Below are positions 46,236 to 63,054 of a DNA stretch of 64,000 nucleotides, piece by piece. The stretch comes from Dryas octopetala. Lineage: Eukaryota > Streptophyta > Magnoliopsida > Rosales > Rosaceae. The stretch spans positions 3,410,001 to 3,474,000 of the forward strand of contig OY992834.1 of the NCBI GenBank assembly GCA_963921425.1, read 5' to 3'. Under the pieces are notes generated by a model. The model made no database searches. It was not told the origin of the DNA and saw nothing but the letters and a program-made list of their open reading frames with translations. How positions within the stretch are numbered: the first letter of the stretch is position 1; every line of letters begins with the position of its first letter. The translations under genes and the position numbers were made by a program.

Positions 46236-47390
46236 GTAGCTTCATCAGCTAGCTTCTTAATGTGCTCAAAATCTTGGGTTCGCCGGAAGAGTATTATAGC
46301 AATGACTGTCACAAAGAGCCCTGCCTTGCATATCAAGTTGCCAGTTTGTCCCACAACATCAAGCCCTGTCAAAGCATCTACAACATATCCCATGAAGAAC
46401 CCAACCATTGCCGCTCTACCTATAAGATAATCCAAGTAGTAAGTGATTTTTAATTCTAATTAGAATTAATTAAGATGATATATAATGCAGCATAATGCTA
46501 GATGACTACATTTTTTGTCCACATTATCGAACCACTTGTTACGTCATTGACTAGTTGGTAATCGACACAACACTTATCATATCAGTCTGTCACATAATGT
46601 GGTTAACTAATGTAGTCTAAAAATATGGTCCCAGATGCATAATTCAAAGAAATAAGTAGCGCAAGTGCTTAAAGTGATGGAGGTTTGAAATTCAACCGTT
46701 GAGCAGCTCAGCCTCTGGGAGATGTGATCTTCTTATCCATGCCCACCAAGGTATGATGGAGCTTCTAAAAAGTACTGGGTCCTCATTGGTAGCTGCTTCT
46801 GGATAAAGTTCAAGGAACTTCCTCCTCTTTGCTTCTGCAGTGCCAATAGTACATATAAACTACGCAATATCTCATGGAATATTGTATGAAGAAATTTGAA
46901 TTGGAGGCAAGCAAAGAACAATTACTTCTCAAACTTGAATCCCACAAAAAAACATGAAAATTGTAAAAAATACACAGCTTTTAATTTGTTATAAATCTCA
47001 GAGAGGCCATTTAGAGCACCTGCTAGAATGATACCATCCCAGTCCAACTTGCCATCTTTGGAAAACATATTCAGATCCCATGTCCCATTCTTCCACCGCT
47101 CATCAGTGAATTTCATCACAGACAATTCTGTATCCAACCATGCTTTGATTTATAGTCAGAAGACACAGCACCTCTGCCTCTCGTCTATCAATTTGTGAAG
47201 CAAGCTTCTCTAACTTCTCTTGTGCAGCTACGTTAAGACCATTTTGAGCTTCCACATCCAGAGCAACAACATGGGTGGCCTCTTTTGTCCCCAGAGAACG
47301 AGCTGGTCTGGGTTGGGGCTGCTGTTTCTTAGAGGCATGACGGGAACCGCAAACTATTTTCAATGAAGCAGAGATGGCAATGGAAGCCAT
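46217..47390 (-). CDS. LIL3: LIL3-like light-harvesting-like protein, probably decaying
   Basis: LIL3 proteins are thylakoid membrane proteins that anchor chlorophyll-synthesis enzymes (geranylgeranyl reductase, POR). Exons on the minus strand: 47020-47390, 46697-46834, 46419 down to the stop at 46217. Recognisable parts are [41 protein letters not shown], and the chlorophyll-binding-like helix [20 protein letters not shown], then a second hydrophobic helix and YDKQ. Two oddities: the start-codon frame ([11 protein letters not shown]) does not run into the FTDERW frame without a +1 shift or a ~105-base intron, and the Trp expected after YDKQ is TAG, removing the usual tail. A working intact LIL3 likely exists elsewhere; this could be a pseudogene. 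Confidence 0.6.
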
Positions 47391-48204
47391 GCCTTATCTA
47401 ATAGCTCTTTCTGTAATTCTTGTTACTTTGGTGCTTCAGTTTCTTGTTTTTTCCCTTTCTGACAATGGTCTTATAGATAGAAAGTAGGGAGGAAGCCCAT
47501 GCATCGACATTTGAAAGCTTATCTTCCCTCCCCTGAATTTGTCAGTGAAGTTATGGGCAAGTTAGCTATTCACTGTATCTGCCTTTAACCATTTGTATTT
47601 TAAAGAATCAGTTAAATCAGTAAAAATGAAATAATAAAATATGACATGGAACTAGCTAGCATAAGCAATCAAGTTAACGGTTTCTTTATGTATAATTTCC
47701 TCCATAAATGTTACTGAAGTTGATTTTGAATTTCACTGATTCTTTCATTCTTTGTGAAAATTTGGATGAAGAAAGTTCAGTTGCTTGAATTTAGAACAGG
47801 ATTTATTAATGGACAATCATTCTTTCAAAGCCAAAGATGGACCACGAATAGTGGCTACATATCACTGACCAATTAATTTTAACTAAATTGCAGATATGCA
47901 TTAAGGTATGCAAAATGGGGTACTTCAATCATTAAGTCAAATGATAACAGCAACATTAATGGGAATATAAGAATAGCAGCTACCAATTTATCTTGCCAGA
48001 TACATTGTGAATTTGACAAGATCAGAATTTTGTTAATAAATCACCCCCTCTAATGAATGCAAAATCTGATAAAAATGCCACAACTGTGAAAAAAGATAAC
48101 AGAGAATTTTGGAGGTATGTAAGAATGGCCTCCTAGCTGCCTTTTTTTGCTATGACTGTACGTAAGGGGAAAAAGAAATGCAACAGGCTGACTTGAGAAG
48201 CTCT
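47391..48204. other. Promoter of LIL3-like gene / 3' flank of GDH
   Basis: AT-rich; no gene seen. Confidence 0.5.
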
Positions 48205-54488
<6,284 letters not shown>

Positions 54489-55890
54489 TTAACCTTCTTT
54501 CCTATAGTAATAACCACATACATAATAAATCAGGACACTGATCTAGTATGGTCTTTTGGTGAAAAATTGCTGAAAACTTGTGCTTGCATATTGATAAAGA
54601 AAAGAATTCGATAGTTTACATACTTCCTTTTTCTTCGATCAACCCCACTATTCCTTGCATCGTTTTTGGCAAGAGCAGACCCAGGGGGTATGGCATACTG
54701 CATAGGAGAAAGGGCTGGAGTAGTTGCTGTTGCAGAAATTGTTGTAGCAGGCACAGGTGGAACAGGAGGCACAGGCTGCTGAGGTGGAGCAGAAGCAGGA
54801 GGTGCAGCAACAGGTTCAGGAAGGGGTCTTGGTAATATATGTTTCAAACGGTTGTTCCTGTAGTTCTTCCAGAAGTAGAATTGCTGCCTATGTGCCAATT
54901 CCTAGAAGTTACAAGAACTAGATGAATTTACTCTATTCAAGACTGAAAATTTCAACATAGAAAAACATCATTCCAGATGTGACTCAAAGGGGAACATAGA
55001 AGCATCAGAAACCGACCTTGTTCCCCGGATGTGCCATTGCATTGCGGAAGTTCGCATTTTGGAGTTGCTCAAGAAAAAATAGGCAATGAGGATACCTGAA
55101 TAATTATGAAAAACGATTTCGAGGGTCAAAAAGGAAACCTTAGAAAAGAATGTTAGACCATTCAATGATTGAAATAGACAACTTGCTTCAGCTCAAAATG
55201 ACCACACAGTTATTCAATGACATGGGTTTTCGCTCACATTATAAATTTGATGTACTCAGGACGCTGCCAATACTGAAGATATTTCAAGTACCCTATGAAA
55301 GATTCATCTTCAAAGTAGCGATTTTGAGCCAAATCTGTATTAGACATACAAAAGTATAAGCTGCAGGAAACCAAATGCAAAGACCACTAAAGATTTAGGG
55401 GGCAAAAGGCACATACTAAAGGAGTTTATAGCACAATTCTGTATGCTGATTCAGACAGAGTAAATACAACCAAAAAAAAAAAAGCAAAGTGAAAGAAGAT
55501 ATATACAGTGAATGTAGGTGGGATTTGCGAGACATTGGACGAATTCCAATTCAAGCAAGAATCGCTGCCGCCCATCATCTGGGTCCTTGTATATGCTATT
55601 CGACCTGCAATTACAAATACAAATCATTCAATTGAACAATTTCTTTCTCTGTTACAATGAAACAGGAAACCTTTGAGAAATTACTTAAGAAAGAGTGAAC
55701 TCCCACCCACAAATTTTCTGAGATGGCTGTGTTTGGCAGCCGGGAAAGTTTAGGACAGGCAAACTATTAAATCAAATGGGGGTGACGAATTTTGATTATG
55801 AATTATTATCCCAAAAACCTAGAAGGAAGAAGTTGGGTTTGCTTACAAGGGTGTATCAGCTCCTTCATCACTCTCTGTGCTAGACGCCAT
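54489..55890 (-). CDS. MED31: Mediator complex subunit MED31 (SOH1)
   Basis: Middle-module Mediator subunit linking transcription factors to RNA polymerase II. Six exons on the minus strand: 55847-55890, 55507-55604, 55238-55334, 55017-55095, 54624-54901, 54489-54501; frame closes at 202 aa. The conserved SOH1 fold spans about residues 20-115 (RQRFLLELEFVQCLANPTYI, RYFEDESFIGYLKYLQYWQR, YIKFIMYPHCLFFLEQLQ, AHRQQFYFWKNYRNNRLK). A Pro/Ala-rich plant-specific tail follows, with the conserved SPMQY and the basic DRRKRKKEG end. The last coding segment is only 13 bases; it was chosen because it restores KKEG, the usual plant terminus. Alternative acceptors downstream would end the protein one or a few residues differently. 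Confidence 0.93.
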
Positions 55891-57019
55891 TGAAGTATTG
55901 AACCCTCCCACGCACTGAGATATTGCGAGCGATACTCTCCTCTACTCTCCTAATTTTATTTCTACTTGATGTAAAGACTAAATCGGTCCCCTTCTCGTCT
56001 CTGTAACAGTTTTAGACTTTTGAAGCGCGCATGGGCCGGGCCGGCCTTGTCTCACCCGAGCCCAATCATTTGTGAGTGCCTAGATTTTCAACCCATTGCT
56101 GTATTCTTGACCCACTTCCTGTTTTTGTGTTCATGATATGATTGATATCATTTGGCAATTGAACTTTGAAATATTTCTCCCAATAATTACGATATGAGAG
56201 TTTATTCTATATTATATTTTGATTGTGGAACCATCTACTTTTAGGTCTTCATTAATCATTTATTTATTTAATAAAAATTAAATATCTATAAAATAGACAA
56301 TTCAAATTGTTAAAATACAATATAAAACAAATCCCAATAGATCATTTCAATAAAATTATTTAAATAATCCCTTAATAGAAGCCACCCACAATATACGCTG
56401 GATTGAACCAAATTAGACTCGGTCCGTTTTCAGTTTTTCACAGACAAAAGACAATCTAAGAGCTCACTCCAATTGGAGACGGTTCCTGTTCGGCACAAAT
56501 CCACGACCTGTATTTATTTCTAAACCTCATACCACCAAATTTTGGATGTCAATCCATTTTCTTGGCACAATATATACCCAGATCATTTCATTTGGACCAA
56601 AAAAAGATAATTAATATTTATAATTCACTATGGGATTCATAACTTGAATGCATAAAACTACAATGTTAAAAAGTCATCCACACTTTAACTTAAAACTACA
56701 AATCTAGCACAGAATTCTGTAACAAGAAATACAGCATTCGCATATCTGCCTTCTTTCATCCCCTCAACACATAAACTAAACCCTTTTGTGCACTACAAAT
56801 TTGAGAAAGAATCAAGTCGGCCTCTGCTATGCAAATGATGGTTCAAGTTCTTTTCTCCAGTTCACAAAACTATAGATGCGACCATAACAAAACATAAATG
56901 GCCTTCGCACAATGTGGCCACCAAGTGATGTAATTCGTCATTAGCACAGTCTAATACCGCATACGAACATAATGATACATAAATGGGCTTCGCACAATGT
57001 GGCCACAAGTGATTTCTCA
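55891..57019. other. MED31 promoter and PABN 3' region
   Basis: AT-rich. 56880-57019 includes a partial tandem copy of the PABN terminal exon (separate entry). No other gene seen. Confidence 0.5.
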
Positions 57020-57065
57020 TTAGTATGGTCGATACCGCATGGGCCGCCTGAACCTTGGAACCCTC
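56888..57065. repeat. ~90-bp tandem duplication over the end of PABN
   Basis: ACATAAATGGCCTTCGCACA (about 56892) and ACATAAATGGGCTTCGCACA (about 56979) start two copies that run through CAATGTGGCCAC and end in ATACCGCAT. The second copy carries the real PABN stop region (57020-57065); the first is a diverged duplicate in the 3' UTR. Confidence 0.75.
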
Positions 57066-60026
57066 CTGCACACAAGAAAAATAAAATCAATGCATGCAGC
57101 AATATGAAGAGTTCATGCAGAGTTTTAGAAACAATGTCATCCATGTCTGAGAGTGAGCAAGAGAAACAATAATAGCGCTACAGTTTCCAGCAATGCAACT
57201 AAAGAAATAAACTAAACAAGCCGTATATTGCAGCAGCCTGGTCAATTTTTCTAATAATAGATACACATTGCTTTCTGTGTACTGTGCAGTATGTGCAAAG
57301 GACCTGCACTACGGCCTAGGAGAAACCGCCTAGTGGCCTTGATTTTTATAGTTTCTAGTTTTGGCAGTTTCAGCTTTTTCCTTCTTTTCCTTTTTAGTTT
57401 ATTTTCTTTGGATGTGTGAGGCATGTGATGCACAATATAATTTATAGGTCATATAGTACCACTAAAAATGTATACACTCTCAGCAGTACATATAGGGTAG
57501 TACCCATTATCATAAAATGCAAACAGCAGCATGCGTTGACTAGTACATATCATTTCACATAAATGTTGTATTACCTGTATCCTATCAAGAATCTATAATC
57601 TACAGTCAAGCACACTACATGGTTACAAAGCCAGAATAGGCTGGAGACAAATTGTAATTTTCTAGAATTTCATGCCTCTTTGACTTGAAGGCAAACAAAG
57701 AAGAATAAAGAGATTTTAAGGCTTACCCATAACCATACGAAGGATAGAAAGGTGCAGCAGGAATGAAGGGCCTCCGAGATCGAAAAAATGGGTTAGGACG
57801 CCTTCCTCGATACTGTTTCATTCCAGGAACGTTTGTCCGCTTAGCAGATACCTTTAAACATACCAAAACCAATCAATATAGTTCAAATGATTACAGAGAA
57901 TTATCTATATAAAAATAACCAAGTACCTTCAATTGACGACCGTGCAATTCTGATTCATTTAACAGGAGAGCATTCTGAACAGCATCAATTTCAACAAACT
58001 CAACGTAAGCGAATCCTTTTGGTTGACCAAACTTGTCTGTCAAAATCGTAACTCTGTTCACGGTTCCACAAGATTGAAAATGCTGCTGGACTTCCTCAGG
58101 AGTACATGCATAGTCGACCTGAAGTAAAACCAAAGAAAGTGCTCACACTTGGTCTTAATGCTTCCAGAAGGCATTGCAAATATCAAGCATCATAACAATT
58201 TAAAAAGAATTTTGGAGCTAGTGCAGATGAACCTAACCAAAATACAAAGGAAAGCAAACTAATTTTAAACTGCAACTTATAAACTAATAGATTTCAACAA
58301 ATTAAAGTGTTGCGGTAGATTGTTTATATTGCATTGAATTATACATTATTAAATACTGAGTATTATTTAAAAATTATGAGTCAATTGACCAGTCTACATC
58401 TTCACCAGAAATTATCTAAACTAGATTTTCTTTAAGGATTAGTATGGCCGTGGACAATAGTTGGTGACATGGAATTCAAATCTCAAACTATAACTTAATC
58501 AGGCTAAGAAACATACAATAATGTGTACACTTAAGAAAGGAAAATAAAGTCTAAAAGAAATGTAACAATCACTGAAGTAAATGCAAGAAAAAGGCAAAAC
58601 ACACAAACTCTCTATAGCTTATAGTCCTAGGAAACACCAAAAGCAACAAAGAAAATCTCTCCTAGGATAGCTCCTAGTACACTTTAATTGATTAATATCA
58701 TAACAATGATATCTTCTAATCCTGAAAAATTGATCCTTCCTATGAATGAATTTTACGTAAGGAAGTAGATAGAGACAAAGAGCAGAGTATGCAAAAATAA
58801 ATGTATTATAAAAATGTTCCAAATTAAAATGCAACAAAGAAAGGATTGTTAAGACTCACATTCCCAACATAGATGGATCGAGCATCCACCTCCTCCTTCT
58901 CAGCCTGACTCACAGTACCACCAGTAGAATCTTCTTCATTCACAACCAAAAAAAAAAAGAAAAAAAAATATTAGCCCATATTGACAGATATTCTTACTGG
59001 AAAGTAGAAACATCAAACCTTGAAGTAAAAGTTAAAATCTAGCACCATCAAGCAAGAGATATCGTGCATTATCAGGTTAACAATATGAACAGTTCAAATA
59101 CTGCTGATACATATAGGGCAGCCTACTGTACGTAAGAAAGATTAATTGAAAACCAATGAACGTAAGTTTAATTTAACGGTGCTCCCGGATGGTCTGACTG
59201 ACAAAGAAAAGACAAAGGGGTGCGCTATTAGATAACAATGGCAGAGAGTGGAGGTGCTAGTAAAAAAGTTCGGTCGGTTACCATATTAACGGCACATAGT
59301 TATGCAAAATCACCAATCTAGCTTATATAAAGAGGACAACATCTCCTAGTAAAACCATTCCCGACAACACACGTGCCCGTACACGGAACAAAATCTACAA
59401 AACCCCATTCCTACAAAATTAATAACCTTCCAATTCGGGCAATTTATCCATTTAATCAGTGACAACTGACAACCATGGTAGTCAGTTAAACGCGTCAAGA
59501 TTCAAAATAATTACATTTTTCCTGTTCTTCACATATGGCACAAAAGGACAACAAAGTGGAGCTTGACCTAAGGGTTATTATCATTAAGTTCAAACCCACC
59601 TAATAACAGAATGCAGCCTAACCCTAGCTCAATAAATCATACAAATACATCAAAATAAATAAATAAAGGCAAGTACAACTTTTTTTGTTTATTCTGGATT
59701 GGGGAAGATACCTTGAACAGCACCCATCTCCTTCTCGACCTTGGCCTGCATGTCGCGGAGAGCACCGGCCTCTTCTTCAATCTCTTTGAGCCTCTTCTTC
59801 ATGTCCTCCAGCTCCTATCGGAATGAAACCCTAAACGAATCAGCCTAAGCGCACCAAAACGAAACTGAGAAGGCAGATTTGGAAGGATAGAGATTAAGTG
59901 TACCTTGGAGTTAGGGTCGTCGTGGTACTCTTGGTCCTCGTCGACCCTGGACGACATGTCGACATCTTCTCCGTCGTCGTTGGGGATCTCTCCGCCGTAA
60001 ACCTCGTGCTCTTGTTGCTCATCCAT
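57020..60026 (-). CDS. PABN1: Nuclear poly(A)-binding protein (PABN/PABPN1-type)
   Basis: RNA-binding protein that coats nascent poly(A) tails and stimulates poly(A) polymerase. Six minus-strand exons: 59904-60026, 59712-59814, 58860-58930, 57927-58118, 57727-57851, 57020-57065; 219 aa. Acidic N-terminus (about 1-40), coiled coil ([20 protein letters not shown], about 42-70), single RRM (about 93-165) with RNP2 SIYVGNV and RNP1 KGFAYVEF, and an Arg/Pro/Tyr-rich C-terminus ([23 protein letters not shown]) likely to be Arg-methylated. Exon 3 has a tandem AAGAAG acceptor, so products with or without one Glu before DSTGG are possible. The terminal exon region is duplicated in the 3' UTR. Whether it is PABN1, 2 or 3 cannot be told here. 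Confidence 0.95.
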
Positions 60027-62410
60027 CCCTCTATTCCTCCCTCTGTGTCTCTCTCTTTGAGTGTGTGTGATTCGGGGAGGTGTGTCTGGTTTTTGAGGTT
60101 TTTGTTTGGGGATATATATTTGGGATCGGGCGGTCGGGGTGAGGGGTTGGGGTTGGGGAAGAATGCTGGTCCAAATTTGCAATTTTACGAATCGGTAGGG
60201 GTACTTTCGGATTTTACCTTATTTTCCCCTTTGTCTTGAGGTGTTTCTATTACCCTTTTGGTCCCAATATTTTCATGAAATTTTCACTTTGTTCTTGTAT
60301 TTTTGTTTTTGACGATTTTGGTCTTATACTTTCTATATAATAGTAATTAAGTTCAAATAATTAACAATGTTTAAATTGTTGTCGAAAAATTCGACGTTGA
60401 AGCACGTGCTTCGTACATAAGTTTCATTTCGAATATTTTAATTCACCTAAATGCCTATTTAAGACCCTACTTGTCATTTAACATATTCAATATAACGTTG
60501 AAACTTCTTATTTTTCCTTATTAATTGTATATAAGGGCGGATATGAGCTTATATAGGCATCCAAGTAGAAAAAAATGTCTAAAATAAGTATTTTCACGAA
60601 ATTTTCACTTTGATTGTGTATTTTTGTTTTTGATGATTTTGGTCATATACTTTCTATATAATAATAATTAAGTTCAAATAGTTAATAATGTTTAAATTGT
60701 TGATGGAAAATTCGACGTTGAAGCACGTGCTTCGTACATTAGTAATAAGTATCATTTCGAATATTTTAGTTCACCTAGATACCTATTTAAGACCCAACTT
60801 ATCATTTAACATATTTAATATGACGTTGAAACTTGAAACTTCTTTTTTTTTTTTACTAATTATGTATAAGGGTAGATATGAGCTTATATAGGCATCCAAG
60901 TAAAAAAAAAAAAATGTCTAAAATGTCACTTACGTGCATTGCACGTCAAAATTTTTATCATCAATTTAAATAACATGACTAAAGCAAAAGTTTGATGATA
61001 ACATGATTAACATTGATGACTAAAGTATTAGTCATCAAACTTAGTCCTGTACTTTAGTCATCAAACTAAAATTGTTAAAATTTAAATAACATGACTAAAG
61101 TAAAAGTTTCACAAAAATACAGAGATAAAAAATGTCATTTGGCCAACAAAAGAATTTTGTATTGCTCACAAGGTCATTCATAATACTCTTGTACTAACAC
61201 GTTTAACTATGAACTTCTAAACAAGTGTATTAGTGCAAGTATGATTGCACTTGACACTTTATACCCCTTGTCAAATTTTTATAACTTTTGGAAAACTTCA
61301 AAAATTTTAAAAAGTTGAAACCCACTACCACTAATGTATGTGGTCATGACAACTTGCGAGACTGGGTTAGTTTCTAGTTTAGAAGAAAAAAAAAATTTGT
61401 GTAAACACGTGATGCATCAGTGTCGTATTATAACTTTACTCAAATAATAACATATGTGTGACGATAATAACACATAAAAAAAATATTGGACCATTGGTAG
61501 TCACTTAGTTGGCGTGTTTTTTTTGGTTTCTTTGTTAATGGGGGTTCGAAGCCCAACAACAAAAACAAACAAACTACCAACCATCTTGGGCTCAAAAAGC
61601 CCAACCTATCCTCCTCAAGAAACTTCAAGACACAACCTGGAGACATTATTAACTCATGGAAGCCCAACTCAAGAGAATGGCCCAGATGAGCAATGCATTC
61701 TCTGTAAACATAGTTAACACCTGCACTTGCATTCAGCACGTAGACCATGATGAGGGTGTGTTTCTTGTATAAACCTTAAAAAAGTAACTTAACCAAGTAA
61801 AAACCTTTAACCAAATTGATGAAGTGATCCTAAGAACACTAGTCAACAGGAACAAAATCTTTGTTAGTGGCCAAGCATTGACATTTTTTTTGAGGTGGGG
61901 CATTCAATTTGGTTGATGTTGGCATGTTGCCACTCGAATCATCATTAGCATAAAGTGAAGCACTGTTTATATTGAAGATGCTTTCTATTACATTAAACAA
62001 AAAAATAACAAAAGCAAACGCCAAAATTCAGTAATCACTCCTCTTTCCAAAAATGGCAACTGGGAAGCAATCTGTTTGAGGCAAGAAAGAAAGAATTCAT
62101 TATTATATTTCATGTCCACTTAAAAGCCTTAATTTGCATCATCATGACCAAAAATCAGCAGTGAAAGCATAATAACCTCACATCCTAATATTCTCTCAAA
62201 TGTCTCAAATCCATTTTAAAATTTTGAAGAGTCAAGACCAAATTGATCAAGTTGTGTGATCAATGTGGCAGATCGACCTTCATGAGCTTTCCTTTTTTTC
62301 CTCAGAGAATATATTCCACCATGTCACACCCAAATAGTGTACAAACACACTAATGACACAATAAGCAGAAATCATGCAAATATTTCCTTTTTTTTTGTTC
62401 TTCCTTTTTC
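60027..62410. other. Gene-poor region upstream of PABN and MIR169
   Basis: Contains the PABN promoter (to about 60200), the ~320-bp direct repeat, and AT-rich sequence. Short frames at 61440-61748 and 61839-62024 show no known domain. Confidence 0.5.
60268..60922. repeat. Direct repeat, two ~325-bp copies
   Basis: Copy 1 (about 60268-60588) and copy 2 (about 60593-60922) share long blocks, for example TTCGACGTTGAAGCACGTGC at about 60390 and 60711, and ATGAGCTTATATAGGCATCC at about 60543 and 60878. Copy 2 has an extra T tract and small indels. Non-coding. Confidence 0.85.
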
Positions 62411-62414
62411 AGGC

Positions 62415-62422
62415 TATAAAAA
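62415..62422 (+). promoter_or_regulatory. TATA box of MIR169
   Basis: TATAAAAA about 60 bases before the base of the hairpin, the right distance for a Pol II start near 62447. Confidence 0.6.
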
Positions 62423-62473
62423 GAGACCCATGACCCTTCAAAATGTAAGACTTGCATCCACCATTGTAGGCTT

Positions 62474-62653
62474 GAATGGAGAGAGGAAGAGAGGCATAGC
62501 ATGAGAGCAAGAGCCTTGTTTGGTAGCCAAGGATGACTTGCCTGCTCCACCAGACAGACTTCTATGGTGAAGACCTCCCTGTTTGGCCAGGCAGGTCATC
62601 TGGGCTAAACTGACAGGCTCTTCTTTCTCATGCTAGGCCTTCTCTTCTTCATT
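62474..62653 (+). ncRNA. MIR169: MIR169 precursor
   Basis: The 5' arm contains the 21-nt miR169h-type mature sequence at 62524-62544 (TAGCCAAGGATGACTTG then CCTG). The 3' arm pairs at about 62588-62607 (CAGGCAGGTCATCTGGGCTA), the star strand, with a few G-U pairs and mismatches. A lower stem continues on both sides (CATGAGAGCAAGAGCC against GGCTCTTCTTTCTCATG, and GAAGAGAGGCATAG against CTAGGCCTTCTCTTC), giving a hairpin of about 180 nt with a ~43-nt loop. miR169 represses NF-YA transcription-factor mRNAs in drought, nitrogen and flowering responses. It lies 400 bases before CDC20, same strand, with its own TATA box. Confidence 0.93.
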
Positions 62654-62761
62654 GCTTGATCGACCAAGCTCCAGCGAAACTGGGAAAATCAGGGTTCTAG
62701 GCTTGCACCAGTTGCATTGGCCCTGGACTCAAGAAACCATTAATTTTTTGGGCTCAACTGG

Positions 62762-62871
62762 AACGGTAGGTGGGTTTCCTTTTTAGGCCCAACTCGGCCC
62801 ATGTTTTTTCAAAATCGTCCCCACAATGGCAACGGTTCTATTTCCCCCGCATATAAATCTATTTGGCGGGA
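62762..62871 (+). promoter_or_regulatory. CDC20 promoter: MSA cores, TATA box and E2F site
   Basis: AACGG cores of the mitosis-specific activator occur at 62762-62766 and 62831-62835, a TATAAAT box at 62852-62858, and TTTGGCGGGA, a strong E2F site, at 62862-62871. All lie within 300 bases of the CDC20 start, in keeping with S/G2-M expression. Confidence 0.6.
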
Positions 62872-62927
62872 GATGCCTCAGTTGAACGCCTGCATGCCCT
62901 TGTTGTAGTTAAAGATTTTCTTTCTTC

Positions 62928-62950
62928 TTCTTCTTCTTCTTCTTCTTTAT
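62928..62950. repeat. TTC microsatellite in CDC20 5' UTR
   Basis: Run of TTC trinucleotides in the CDC20 leader, about 105 bases before the start codon. Confidence 0.85.
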
Positions 62951-63054
62951 TTCCAAGTAAAGAAAGAGAAGGAATTAAAGAAAGGAAATAAAGAATAATT
63001 GTTTTTTTTCTTATTATTTACGATAGAAATCAGCGAGCAACCAATTTATCAAAC

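Noticed and set aside
61440-62024. Two short minus-strand frames (102 and 61 codons), the second with a hydrophobic start
   Set aside because: No family match recognised, no splice or promoter support; kept only as possibilities for a peptide search.
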